From assembly GCF_017792385.1 (NCBI RefSeq), contig NZ_CP051230.1:992001-1056000 (forward strand): DNA of 64,000 nt, read 5' to 3'. Below are positions 7,571-14,923 of the stretch, one piece after another. Positions within the stretch are counted from its first letter, which is position 1, and the number at the start of each line of letters is the position of its first letter. A program made the position numbers and the translations under genes. Source of the stretch: Hyphomonas sp. (lineage in GTDB: Bacteria; Pseudomonadota; Alphaproteobacteria; Caulobacterales; Hyphomonadaceae). The notes under the pieces were generated by a model that was not told where the DNA came from, did not search any database, and worked only from the letters and a program-made list of their open reading frames with translations.

Positions 7571-8410
7571 ATGAGCATCGCAAACAAGGATCAGGAAGAG
7601 ATTTGGAACGGCGCCGGCGGCAAGGCATGGGTCCGGGCGCAGGCATTGCTGGATGCTGCCTTCACGCCCTTTGAGCGTGTTCTGGTCGAGACCGCATCAG
7701 CAGCGGGGGCGGCCCGCGTGCTGGACATTGGCTGCGGAACCGGCGCAACGACGCTGGCCCTGGGCGACGCCCTCGGCCCGGATGCAGAATGCCTCGGCCT
7801 CGACATTTCCGAGACGATGATCACGCATGCCCGCAAACGCGCCGCTGAGGCCGGGTCAAACGCCGAATTCATTGTGGCCGACGCACAGACGCATGAGTTT
7901 TCCGCCAGTCATTATGACCTGATCACCTCCCGCTTCGGCGTGATGTTCTTTGAAGATCCCGTCGCGGCCTTCCGCAATCTGAACCGCGCCGCTGCGCCGG
8001 GGGCCGGCATGGTGCTGCTCAGCTGGCGGGACCCGGCGGAGAATCCGTTCATGACAGCTGCCGAGACCGCCGCGCGCCCGCTTCTGCCCGGCCTGCCGAA
8101 GCGCGAGCCGAACGCGCGGGGCCAGTTCGGCTTTGCCGATTCTGCGCGTGTGGAGCGCATTCTGTCCGAGGCCGGATGGCAGGATCTGGCGCATGAGAAG
8201 CTGGACGTGGACTGCCGGTTCCCCCTGTCGGCGATGGATCTCTACGTCTCGCTGATGGGGCCGGTCGGCTATGCAATGGCACAGGGCGTGGATGAGGCGA
8301 CGCGCGAGAAAGTCATCGATGTGGTACGGGCCGCCATCATGGAGTTTGCCGAGGGAGACAAAATCGCCTTTACGGCTGCGTGCTGGAAAACGACGGCTCG
8401 GGCGGCCTAG
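7571..8410 (+). CDS. Class I SAM-dependent methyltransferase
   Basis: A 279-residue methyltransferase. Motif I is VLDIGCGTGATTLAL and the acidic end of strand 2 is LGLDIS, both classic for AdoMet binding; the Methyltransf_11/UbiE-like fold covers residues 30-170. Start: an upstream in-frame ATG at 7529 falls inside the -10 element of the MerR-type promoter and cannot be transcribed from it, so the ATG at 7571 is chosen. The gene is the probable target of the divergent MerR regulator. The substrate is not evident; detoxification of a small molecule sensed by the regulator is an inference. Confidence 0.85.
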   Translation: MSIANKDQEEIWNGAGGKAWVRAQALLDAAFTPFERVLVETASAAGAARVLDIGCGTGATTLALGDALGPDAECLGLDISETMITHARKRAAEAGSNAEFIVADAQTHEFSASHYDLITSRFGVMFFEDPVAAFRNLNRAAAPGAGMVLLSWRDPAENPFMTAAETAARPLLPGLPKREPNARGQFGFADSARVERILSEAGWQDLAHEKLDVDCRFPLSAMDLYVSLMGPVGYAMAQGVDEATREKVIDVVRAAIMEFAEGDKIAFTAACWKTTARAA

Positions 8411-8418
8411 GCCCAGGC

Positions 8419-9015
8419 TTAGGCTGCGCCCTCGTTCCACACCCGATCGAGTTCGGCAATCTCTGCATCGAGCTGATTCACCGCGCGATTGTTGAGCCAT
8501 ATGATGGCGGCAAACACGCCGGTCATGATCGCCATGGAGACAGCGAAGCTGGCAAGCCCCGCCAGGAAGGGCAGTCCGGTGTCCGGCGAGAAATTCACCC
8601 CCGCCACGAACAGAACCGATCCCGGCACAAAGGGGGCGAGATACCAGCGCCAGACCGAGGCGAGCGCATCACGCTGGCGCAGCAGTTCGGTGCGGTGATG
8701 GTCCAGCAAGCGGGCTGTATTGTCTGCCTGCTGACCAGCCCCCTGCCCGGCGATCCTGTGCAGTTTCCAGCAGACATAAAGCGCGCCGAGAATGATCAGG
8801 AGTGCGCCCGCCTTCACTGTGAACACCGGAATGAGCCAGGCCATCCAGCCGAATACACCGATCACCAGAAGGGCGGCGAGATATTCGGTGATGTTTCGCT
8901 GGCGGATCCGAGCCTGGAATTTTCCGGCGCGCTTGCGCAGCTGGTCTACGGACAGTGTAAATGGCTCGACAGGCTGAGCGGTCCAAAGGGCGCGAATCTG
9001 GTCGAAATCAGTCAT
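8419..9015 (-). CDS. Membrane protein linked to an ECF sigma factor, possible anti-sigma
   Basis: A 198-residue protein with a cytosolic N-terminal segment of about 45 residues (charged, with RKRAGKFQARIRQR), then a pair of hydrophobic helices (about 46-85), a loop with HHRTELLRQRD, and another pair (about 125-170). Its start overlaps the sigma factor stop by 8 bp, so the two are translationally coupled. The arrangement and topology suggest a membrane regulator or anti-sigma factor, but no ZAS or DUF1109-type motif is recognisable. Function therefore inferred from context only. Confidence 0.6.
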   Translation of the reverse strand: MTDFDQIRALWTAQPVEPFTLSVDQLRKRAGKFQARIRQRNITEYLAALLVIGVFGWMAWLIPVFTVKAGALLIILGALYVCWKLHRIAGQGAGQQADNTARLLDHHRTELLRQRDALASVWRWYLAPFVPGSVLFVAGVNFSPDTGLPFLAGLASFAVSMAIMTGVFAAIIWLNNRAVNQLDAEIAELDRVWNEGAA

Positions 9016-9529
9016 GACGGGACTCCTTGAAATCTGAACTGAGGCGGGATTTGAGACGGGAAATACGGGTGGCCACAGCGCCGGGCGTAAGGCCTGTGAT
9101 GTCGGAAATGTCGGCTGCGCTCACTTCTTCGAGGTAAAGCAGCATCACTTGCCGGTCGGGCGGGCCCAATCCCCGAATCCACTGATGCAGGCGGGCTAGC
9201 GCATCCGCCTGTTCCCGCTCGGCAGAGACGCTGCGGCCGTCCGGCATCTGGTCAACAACATCCAGGGGCACAGCGGCCTGCCGGTGGCGGCGTTCGCGCC
9301 GGACATGGTCGGCCGCCACATTGTGCGTGACCCGATAGACCCAGGTACCGAGGCCGCAGCGGCCGTCGAACCGGGCAAGGCTTTGCCAGAGTGCGACATG
9401 CATTTCCTGCAGCAAATCGGCTTGCCGGGCGGAATTGGCCTCTGTCGCGCGGGCGAGCCGCTGCATCGCAGGGCCGAACTCTTCAGCCGCTGCCCGGTAG
9501 CGATCTTCCTGATCTTTTGCGTGTGTCAT
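9008..9529 (-). CDS. ECF-family RNA polymerase sigma factor
   Basis: A 173-residue extracytoplasmic-function sigma factor. Region 2 is seen at about 15-80 (core-binding ADLLQEMHVALWQSLARFDG, -10 recognition TWVYRVTHNVAADHVRRERR) and region 4 at about 110-165 (LPPDRQVMLLYLEEVSAADI then GAVATRISRLKSRL). It heads a two-gene unit with the overlapping membrane protein. The start at 9529 fits family length. A TGTAAG element upstream could be an autoregulatory promoter. The signal and regulon are unknown. Confidence 0.92.
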   Translation of the reverse strand: MTHAKDQEDRYRAAAEEFGPAMQRLARATEANSARQADLLQEMHVALWQSLARFDGRCGLGTWVYRVTHNVAADHVRRERRHRQAAVPLDVVDQMPDGRSVSAEREQADALARLHQWIRGLGPPDRQVMLLYLEEVSAADISDITGLTPGAVATRISRLKSRLSSDFKESRHD

Positions 9530-9537
9530 GTCTTCTT

Positions 9538-9564
9538 AGTCCACCGCGACCTGACTTTCTTACA
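9538..9564 (-). promoter_or_regulatory. Possible autoregulated ECF promoter
   Basis: On the minus strand TGTAAGAAA (9564-9556) precedes TGGACT (9543-9538) just upstream of the sigma gene. TGTAA-type -35 elements occur in several ECF groups. The -10 is not distinctive, so this is tentative. Confidence 0.3.
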
Positions 9565-9672
9565 CAGAATCTGAAAACTGGTCCGCCGCGACGGAAAACT
9601 GCCGCGAGGACAGCCTAGGCTCGCCTGTCGGTCCACGCTACGCTTCCGGCCAAAACAAGAGGGAGACACGCC

Positions 9673-10479
9673 GTGGCGGACACAGACATACAACCTGCTG
9701 AAATTCTTTATGAGGTCGCAGACCATGTTGCGACGATCACGCTGAATGCGCCGGAACGGCTGAACACCATTTCCGGCCCGATGCTGGACGAGCTGTGTGA
9801 GGCGCTGCTCAAAGCGGATGCTGACAGGGATGTGCGCTGCGTGATCCTGACCGGGGCGGGCCGCGCCTTTTGTGCGGGGCTCAATCTGGAAAGCGCCACG
9901 AAAGGCGAAGGTATCGGGTCCGGCGCCGTGGCGAGCGCCACGCTGGATCTGCGCAATACGCCGCCAACGGTGTTGTTCAACATGTATACGCCGACGATCT
10001 GCGCGATCAATGGCGGGGCGGCCGGCTATGGCATGGATACGGCGCTCGGCTGTGACATCCGCATCATGTCGGACAAGGCCAAGATGGCTGCAGCCTTCAC
10101 CAAGCGCGGTATCCTTCCGGAATCCGGCGGCACCTGGTTCCTGCCCCGCATGCTGGGCTGGGAGAAAGCGTGCGAGCTGATCTTTACCGGCCGCACACTG
10201 AGCGCGGAGGACTGCCTGGCTGAGCGGCTGTGCGCGAAAGTGGTGTCTCACGACACATTGATGGATGAAGCGCGTGCGATGGCCCGGGAGATTGCGTCAA
10301 ATGCGCCACTGGCCGTGCAGGCCTCGAAGCGTCTGATGCGGATGGGCCTGTCAGAGCCGTTTACGGAGCATGTGCATCATGTCTTCCTGCAATTGCTGCC
10401 CCTTCTGAAGACAGAGGATGCGCGCGAAGGCATGATGGCGTTCCTGGAGAAACGACCAGCAGCATTCAAGGGGCGGTAG
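9673..10479 (+). CDS. Enoyl-CoA hydratase/isomerase family protein
   Basis: A 268-residue crotonase-fold enzyme. The oxyanion-hole segments are AGRAFCAGLN (about 60-70) and NGGAAGYGMDTALGCDIRI (about 115-133). The acidic residue in GILPESGGTWFLPRMLG matches the catalytic glutamate region of hydratases. Start is GTG at 9673 with a GAGGGAGA site 5-8 bp upstream. It stands alone between divergent and convergent neighbours. Likely role: beta-oxidation or a related acyl-CoA step; the exact substrate cannot be told from the crotonase fold. Confidence 0.88.
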   Translation: MADTDIQPAEILYEVADHVATITLNAPERLNTISGPMLDELCEALLKADADRDVRCVILTGAGRAFCAGLNLESATKGEGIGSGAVASATLDLRNTPPTVLFNMYTPTICAINGGAAGYGMDTALGCDIRIMSDKAKMAAAFTKRGILPESGGTWFLPRMLGWEKACELIFTGRTLSAEDCLAERLCAKVVSHDTLMDEARAMAREIASNAPLAVQASKRLMRMGLSEPFTEHVHHVFLQLLPLLKTEDAREGMMAFLEKRPAAFKGR

Positions 10480-10491
10480 CGCCCCCTTTCT
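10470..10491 (+). terminator. Short GC hairpin spanning the hydratase stop codon
   Basis: GGGGCG (10470-10475), loop GTAG which includes the stop codon TAG, CGCCCC (10480-10485), then CTTTCT. The stem is only 6 bp with a broken T-run, so it is a weak terminator. Confidence 0.45.
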
Positions 10492-10501
10492 GCAGACTGA
10501 A

Positions 10502-10903
10502 CTAGGCCGGGGCGTGGCCCATGCAGGCGATTTCGGCCAGAACTGCCGCCCAGGCGGCCTCCATGGCGGGGGTCCACTCGCCCGCCAGCGTATCCCGGCA
10601 CGTATCGCGGATGGCGGCGAACATGTCATCCAGTTTGGACTCGGGTACGCCATAGCCCTGATGTGAAAGCCGCGCAGACTGCATTTCGAAGCGTGGCAGC
10701 GGGCTGCCTTCCGCCAGACCGATGATACATTCGAAACAGGTTGTCAGCATCGATCCGCGCACACCGCCATCCGTGTCCATCGCGAACAATTCCTCAAAAT
10801 CCGGATGCCGCGCGAACAGGCGCTGATAAATCAACGGCGCCGGATCGGCGCAGAGCGCTCCGAAGCGTTCAAGAGAGGCGGTTATCGGGTCGGATTGGGT
10901 CAT
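10502..10903 (-). CDS. Single-domain globin
   Basis: A 133-residue globin resembling the haem domain of flavohaemoglobins. The family signature PAPLIYQRLFARHPDFEELF is at about 18-40. The proximal haem ligand is probably His81 in SARLSHQGYGV. There is no C-terminal reductase domain. Start at 10903 has AGGATA just upstream; the longer open frame extends back over the previous gene. It is second in a two-gene unit, 19 bp after the unknown gene at 10923-11795. Roles of such globins are oxygen or NO handling; which applies here is unknown. Confidence 0.82.
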   Translation of the reverse strand: MTQSDPITASLERFGALCADPAPLIYQRLFARHPDFEELFAMDTDGGVRGSMLTTCFECIIGLAEGSPLPRFEMQSARLSHQGYGVPESKLDDMFAAIRDTCRDTLAGEWTPAMEAAWAAVLAEIACMGHAPA

Positions 10904-10922
10904 GCAGTATCCTATCTGGCGA

Positions 10923-11795
10923 TTATCCCCCTCGCAATCGCAGAACGAGGCGGCGCGTGGCACGCTGGCTCATCTTGCGATGGCGGGCGATGCGGTGGGC
11001 GAGGCACTGGCGTTCGTCCCGTGAGCGGCCGAGATCATAGAGCTGGGCCGCGAAGCCGAGCGCGGCCTGCTGGTCGCGACTGGGACGGCGGGCGGCGCCT
11101 TCCTCCTCTGCCCAGCGGCCCGGATGGAAGCTGGCCGTCACCTTGGGCTGGTCATTGCCGAGATAGTAGAGAAAGGCGGCAGGCGCGGAGACATTGCGGA
11201 TGATCGTGTCCGGAATGAAGTGCAACCAGTCCTGATGCTGTTGCCAGCGCCATGTATTGGGCGAATTCTTCGTGCGCACGCGCAGGCCGATGATGCGCAG
11301 GCGGCGCTGGACAGCGGTCCAGTCCTGCCCTTCCCGCTCGGCCTGAAGCCTCATCAGGCGGATCAGCCCTTCCATCGTGCCACCGGAGGCGACGAAGTCG
11401 ACCAGGGCAATCGGCCGCGGGCCGGTGGCAATCGCCCTGGGGCCGAGGCCTTCGGCAGTCAGGTAGTCGAACAGACCGTTGAGGGCGGGCTCGGGCACTT
11501 GCTCGACCGAACCGGCATTGCGCAACGAATACTGCACGAGATGCAGCGCCGGCACATCGCGCAAGCCCTCGAAACAGCCCGACAGGTAATCATACAGGTT
11601 TTCCGGCGTGCGGCCGATGAAGGCGAGGTCGGACCGGTTGGCATGGGCAAGGATGCGCGATGCCGTGGCGCGCAGGGATTCCAGGAACATGTCGTTCAGG
11701 GGCCGACCCGGCGCGGTCGCCGAAATCAGGCCGCCCAATTGTTCCCGACGGGCAATATTCCACCGGAATGGTGTCGCCAAGATCGTGCCTCCCAT
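10923..11795 (-). CDS. Conserved-looking protein of unknown function
   Basis: A 290-residue soluble protein I do not recognise. The middle holds a strand followed by an acidic residue and a glycine-rich turn (ALVDFVASGGTMEGLIRLM, about 158-176), resembling the nucleotide loop of type I phosphoribosyltransferases; this is a weak, local similarity. The C-terminus is strongly basic. It is translated ahead of the globin gene with a 19-bp gap, so they are probably co-transcribed. There is no ribosome-binding site; a TATAAT box 12 bp before the ATG suggests a nearly leaderless mRNA. Confidence 0.7.
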   Translation of the reverse strand: MGGTILATPFRWNIARREQLGGLISATAPGRPLNDMFLESLRATASRILAHANRSDLAFIGRTPENLYDYLSGCFEGLRDVPALHLVQYSLRNAGSVEQVPEPALNGLFDYLTAEGLGPRAIATGPRPIALVDFVASGGTMEGLIRLMRLQAEREGQDWTAVQRRLRIIGLRVRTKNSPNTWRWQQHQDWLHFIPDTIIRNVSAPAAFLYYLGNDQPKVTASFHPGRWAEEEGAARRPSRDQQAALGFAAQLYDLGRSRDERQCLAHRIARHRKMSQRATRRLVLRLRGG

Positions 11796-11807
11796 TGTTT
11801 TTTACTG

Positions 11808-11837
11808 ATTATAGGGCCTGCGGGCCGCGCTTTCCAA
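11808..11837 (-). promoter_or_regulatory. Promoter for the unknown gene-globin unit
   Basis: On the minus strand TTGGAA (11837-11832), 18-base spacer and a perfect TATAAT (11813-11808). The expected transcription start is about 5-6 nt before the ATG at 11795, implying a leaderless or nearly leaderless transcript. Confidence 0.6.
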
Positions 11838-11865
11838 ATGCTTCCCGGCGGCCTAAATGCACGGG

Positions 11866-12963
11866 ATGAGCGACACGCTGACCATATTGGGCATCGAGAC
11901 CAGTTGCGACGAGACCGCTGCGGCGGTGCTGCGCCTGACCGACGGGCGGGCAGAGCTGGTGTCTGACGTGATCCGTACGCAACTCGACGAGCATGCGCCC
12001 TATCTGGGCGTCGTGCCGGAGATTGCGGCCCGCGCGCATGCCGAACTGGCAGACCTGACCGTGAAGGCCGCCATGCACGAGGCCGGGATCGGCTATGAAG
12101 ACCTGGATGGCGTGGCCGCCACGTCCGGCCCCGGCCTGATCGGCGGCGTGCTGGTGGGCATGATGACCGGCAAGGCGATTGCGCAGGCGGCCGGCAAGCC
12201 CTTTGTGGCGGTCAATCATCTGGAAGGTCATGCGCTGAGCCCGCGGCTCGGCAATGACTGCCCCTTCCCCTATCTTCTGCTGCTGGTCTCCGGCGGGCAT
12301 TGCCAGTTTCTGGAGGTCCGCGGCCTGGGCGACTATCGCCGCCTCGGCTCGACCATTGATGATGCGGTCGGGGAAGCCTTCGACAAGACCGCCAAGACGC
12401 TGGGCCTCGGGTTTCCGGGCGGACCCGCCGTCGAGCGGCTGGCCGAGGGGGGCGATCCGGACGCGTTTGCGCTGCCCCGGCCCCTGCTGAACCGGCCGGG
12501 CCTGGACATGAGCTTTGCAGGCTTGAAGACGGCGGTCGCGCGCGCCGCGGAAAGCGGCATGACGGACGCGCGGATCAAGGATCTGTGCGCCAGTTTCCAG
12601 AAGGCGGTCACCGATATCCTCGCCTCACGCACCGCGCGGGCGCTGGACGGGTTTGATCCGGGTGGGGATGGCCAAAAACGGCTGGTCGTGGCGGGCGGCG
12701 TGGCGGCGAACAAGGCGATCCGGGCCGCGCTGGAGGCGGTTGCCAACGCTGCAGGCGCCCGCCTGATAGCCCCTCCGCTTCGGCACTGCACGGACAATGC
12801 AGCCATGATCGCCCTGGCCGGAGCCGAACGGCTGGCAGCAGGCCTGGTCAGCGAGCCGGATGGAGACCTCGCCACCGGCGCGCGCCCCCGCTGGCCGCTG
12901 GACGAAGCGGCAGCGCGGGCGGCACCGGTTTACGAGACCGGGCGACGGGGCGCGAAGGCCTAA
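11866..12963 (+). CDS. tsaD: tRNA N6-threonylcarbamoyltransferase, TsaD
   Basis: A 365-residue ASKHA-fold protein that, with TsaB and TsaE, transfers the threonylcarbamoyl group to A37 of ANN-decoding tRNAs. The N-terminal GIETSCDETAAAVL and the metal-binding NHLEGH (His118, His122) are intact, as are SGGHCQ and the late GGVAANKAIR loop. An ATG three codons upstream (11857) is equally possible. Length is slightly above E. coli (337) because of a C-terminal extension. It is convergent with a small membrane-protein ORF. Function is essential in most bacteria and certain here. Confidence 0.97.
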   Translation: MSDTLTILGIETSCDETAAAVLRLTDGRAELVSDVIRTQLDEHAPYLGVVPEIAARAHAELADLTVKAAMHEAGIGYEDLDGVAATSGPGLIGGVLVGMMTGKAIAQAAGKPFVAVNHLEGHALSPRLGNDCPFPYLLLLVSGGHCQFLEVRGLGDYRRLGSTIDDAVGEAFDKTAKTLGLGFPGGPAVERLAEGGDPDAFALPRPLLNRPGLDMSFAGLKTAVARAAESGMTDARIKDLCASFQKAVTDILASRTARALDGFDPGGDGQKRLVVAGGVAANKAIRAALEAVANAAGARLIAPPLRHCTDNAAMIALAGAERLAAGLVSEPDGDLATGARPRWPLDEAAARAAPVYETGRRGAKA

Positions 12964-12977
12964 CCTGACTACAGGGT

Positions 12978-13091
12978 CTATACTGCGAATTCAGCAAGCG
13001 AATAGGTGGCGGCGAGGATGGCCAGCGCCATCGGCAATGCCGCAAGAAAAGCGACCAGGGACTGGCGGGCTTCGGTCTTGGACAGGGTCAT
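12978..13091 (-). CDS. Putative 37-residue membrane peptide
   Basis: A short frame starts at ATG 13091 and ends at TAG 12980-12978. It encodes a polar N-terminus (MTLSKTEARQS) followed by one hydrophobic helix (residues 12-33) and a short tail. It follows the TetR gene on the same strand by 100 bp. The ribosome-binding site is weak. The pattern is that of a single-pass small membrane protein; without homologues it remains a candidate. Confidence 0.4.
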   Translation of the reverse strand: MTLSKTEARQSLVAFLAALPMALAILAATYSLAEFAV

Positions 13092-13114
13092 TGATCTGAT
13101 CTTTCAGCTCTTGC

Positions 13115-13135
13115 CGGCAGCAACCATCGCTGCCG
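13115..13135 (-). terminator. Hairpin downstream of the TetR gene
   Basis: CGGCAGC (13115-13121), 7-base loop, GCTGCCG (13129-13135), a perfect 7-bp stem 55 bp beyond the TetR stop. No T-run follows, so it is a weak or protective 3' structure. Confidence 0.3.
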
Positions 13136-13191
13136 ATGCCTGACATATAGCATCAGCCTGAACATTTATCAATGAACGAAAACGAAATTAT

Positions 13192-13812
13192 TCAGAGTTT
13201 ATCTATTTTGCGCTCCGGAACCGCGGCCCCGGCGGACAGGCCTGCCAGAACCAGGTTCATGACGCCGGCGAGTTCCCGTTTCAGTTTTGGCAGCGTCAGA
13301 TGGGAGAACAATTGCGGAAAGCGGAACTTCATCATGGCCGCCTGGATCATCTCTGCCGTCTCGTCCTTGTGCTCGATCTGGCGGAATTCGCCCGACTCGA
13401 TGCCGGCCTCCAGGATCTGGACGAGATAGACGCGCTCCTGTGCGAGCTGCTCATTGAAGAAGAGAGGGCGCTCGTCACTCAGCGTCTCGGCCAGTTCGAT
13501 CAACTTGTCCTTCTCTTCGAAGGCTTCAAAGGTGCGGACCAGGCTGAACTCGAAGAAGCGGCGCAGACGGTCGGCGGCGGAATCGGACTGACGGCAGATG
13601 CCGGCATAGGTCTGGTAGAGTTCGGAATTGAACTTGCGTGCGATCGCCTCGGCAATGTCCAGCTTGGACGCGAAGAAGCGATAGATGTTGCCCGCGGACA
13701 TGTTGCAGTCCCGGGCGATCTCGGACATCGTCGTCTTGGCATAGCCATAATGGACGATGCGCTCCATGGCGGCTTCCAGTATCTGCTGGCGGGTATCGGT
13801 CGTGTCATTCAT
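13192..13812 (-). CDS. TetR/AcrR family transcriptional regulator
   Basis: A 206-residue repressor-type protein. The N-terminal helix-turn-helix occupies residues 8-55 (RQQILEAAMERIVHYGYAKT, then NMSAGNIYRFFASK). The rest is the ligand and dimer domain and shows no diagnostic motif. It is divergent from the YciI-GST pair across about 140 bp that carries an operator-like dyad, so it likely regulates itself and perhaps those genes. Ligand unknown. Confidence 0.9.
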   Translation of the reverse strand: MNDTTDTRQQILEAAMERIVHYGYAKTTMSEIARDCNMSAGNIYRFFASKLDIAEAIARKFNSELYQTYAGICRQSDSAADRLRRFFEFSLVRTFEAFEEKDKLIELAETLSDERPLFFNEQLAQERVYLVQILEAGIESGEFRQIEHKDETAEMIQAAMMKFRFPQLFSHLTLPKLKRELAGVMNLVLAGLSAGAAVPERKIDKL

Positions 13813-13834
13813 GCGGCCACCATACTCCTTGTTA

Positions 13835-13858
13835 CTGAAGGATCAATGATTCATTCAG
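13835..13858. promoter_or_regulatory. Candidate TetR operator
   Basis: An imperfect 24-bp dyad with arms CTGAAgGA and TCaTTCAG, 23 bp upstream of the TetR start codon and between it and the divergent YciI gene. Eight of twelve half-site positions agree. Placement is right for autorepression. Confidence 0.4.
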
Positions 13859-13949
13859 CCCATTTCTGTCGCGATCCGCGCCTATGGGCAGAGGGCGCCG
13901 CCTGTGCCATATGGCAGGTCAGCCACACCTGTTGCCGGAGCCTCGATAC

Positions 13950-14246
13950 ATGCCGCTTTTCGCCTTTCACAATCTCGACAATGACATCAATGGCGCCGAG
14001 CTGCGCGCCGCCAATCGCCCGGCCCACCTGGCATGGGTCCAGACCCTGGGCGAGGCGGTGCGCATGGCCGGGCCGCTCCTGTCGGAGGATGGCCGGATGA
14101 TCGGCTCATTGTGCCTGATCGAGGCAGACAGTCTGGCGGCGGCGAAGGCGCTGGGCGCGGAGGACCCCTATGCCAGGGCGGGGGTGTTCGGGGAGGTCCG
14201 GGTGCATGAGGTGAAGTGGCTGATCGGGGAAGGAAAGCGCGCATGA
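13950..14246 (+). CDS. YciI family protein
   Basis: A 98-residue YciI-like protein. The family's C-terminal signature is visible as GAEDPYARAGVFGEVRVHEV (about 70-90), with the conserved Asp-Pro in the loop. The start at 13950 matches the family N-terminus (MPLFAFHNLD); the longer frame runs into the promoter region. Its stop overlaps the start of the GST gene as ATGA (14243-14246), so the two are translationally coupled. YciI-like proteins share a ferredoxin-like fold and are often accessory to catabolic enzymes; the reaction here is unknown. Confidence 0.87.
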   Translation: MPLFAFHNLDNDINGAELRAANRPAHLAWVQTLGEAVRMAGPLLSEDGRMIGSLCLIEADSLAAAKALGAEDPYARAGVFGEVRVHEVKWLIGEGKRA

Positions 14247-14923
14247 GACAGCTGGTCCTTGGAAATCTGAACTATTCGAGCTGGTCGATCCGGCCGCTCC
14301 TGGTGGCGCGGCGCGTGGGCCTGCCGGTGGAGGAAGTGATCGTGCCGCTGGACTTCCCGGACACGTCGGCACGGTTGAAGGAGATCAGCCCGACCGCGAA
14401 AGTGCCGCTGCTGATCTGGGACGATGTGACCGTCTGGGAGAGCCTGGCGATCACGGAATGGATTGCCGACTGGGCGCCTGCGGGCGAGGTCTGGCCGGAA
14501 GATGCCGGCAAGCGGGCGATTGCGCGCGCGGTAACCAGCGAGATGCATGCCGGTTTCCCGGCCTTGCGCAAGGCGTGCCCGATGGACATTCGCGGCCGTA
14601 CCGCCACGCCTGAAATGACCGAGGCGCTGGCGGCCGACATCGCCCGCATTCAGGTCATGTGGGACGAGATGCGCGCGCAATTTGGCGCGGGCGGCGATTT
14701 CCTGTTAGGAAAGTGGAGCGCGGCGGATGCATTCTATGCCCCGGTCGTGACGCGCTTCCGGACCTATGGCCTGCCGCTGACCGGCGCAGCGGCGGAGTAT
14801 TCGGCGGCCGTTCTGGAAGACCCGCTCTTCCTGGAGCTGGAAGCGCAGGCCGAGGCCGAACCATGGTGGATCAAATACACCGCCGATGGCCGATCAAGCG
14901 GCTATCTCAAGCCGGAAGACTGA
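14243..14923 (+). CDS. Glutathione S-transferase family protein
   Basis: A 226-residue GST. The N-terminal thioredoxin-like domain (about 1-78) begins MRQLVLGNLNYSSWSIRPLL, with the Ser/Tyr of the NYSSWS turn as likely glutathione-activating residue; VPLLIWDD then E-S supplies the cis-Pro and gamma-Glu contacts. The helical C-terminal domain follows. It is coupled to the YciI gene upstream and overlaps the convergent sulfotransferase gene by 17 bp. Substrate unknown. The glutathione it needs could come from gshB at 51879, though that gene is not linked to it. Confidence 0.9.
   Translation: MRQLVLGNLNYSSWSIRPLLVARRVGLPVEEVIVPLDFPDTSARLKEISPTAKVPLLIWDDVTVWESLAITEWIADWAPAGEVWPEDAGKRAIARAVTSEMHAGFPALRKACPMDIRGRTATPEMTEALAADIARIQVMWDEMRAQFGAGGDFLLGKWSAADAFYAPVVTRFRTYGLPLTGAAAEYSAAVLEDPLFLELEAQAEAEPWWIKYTADGRSSGYLKPED

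Noticed and set aside
10497..10903. Longer globin frame starting at 10963
   Set aside because: The extension overlaps the upstream gene and has no ribosome-binding site; the ATG at 10903 has AGGATA just upstream and matches globin N-termini.
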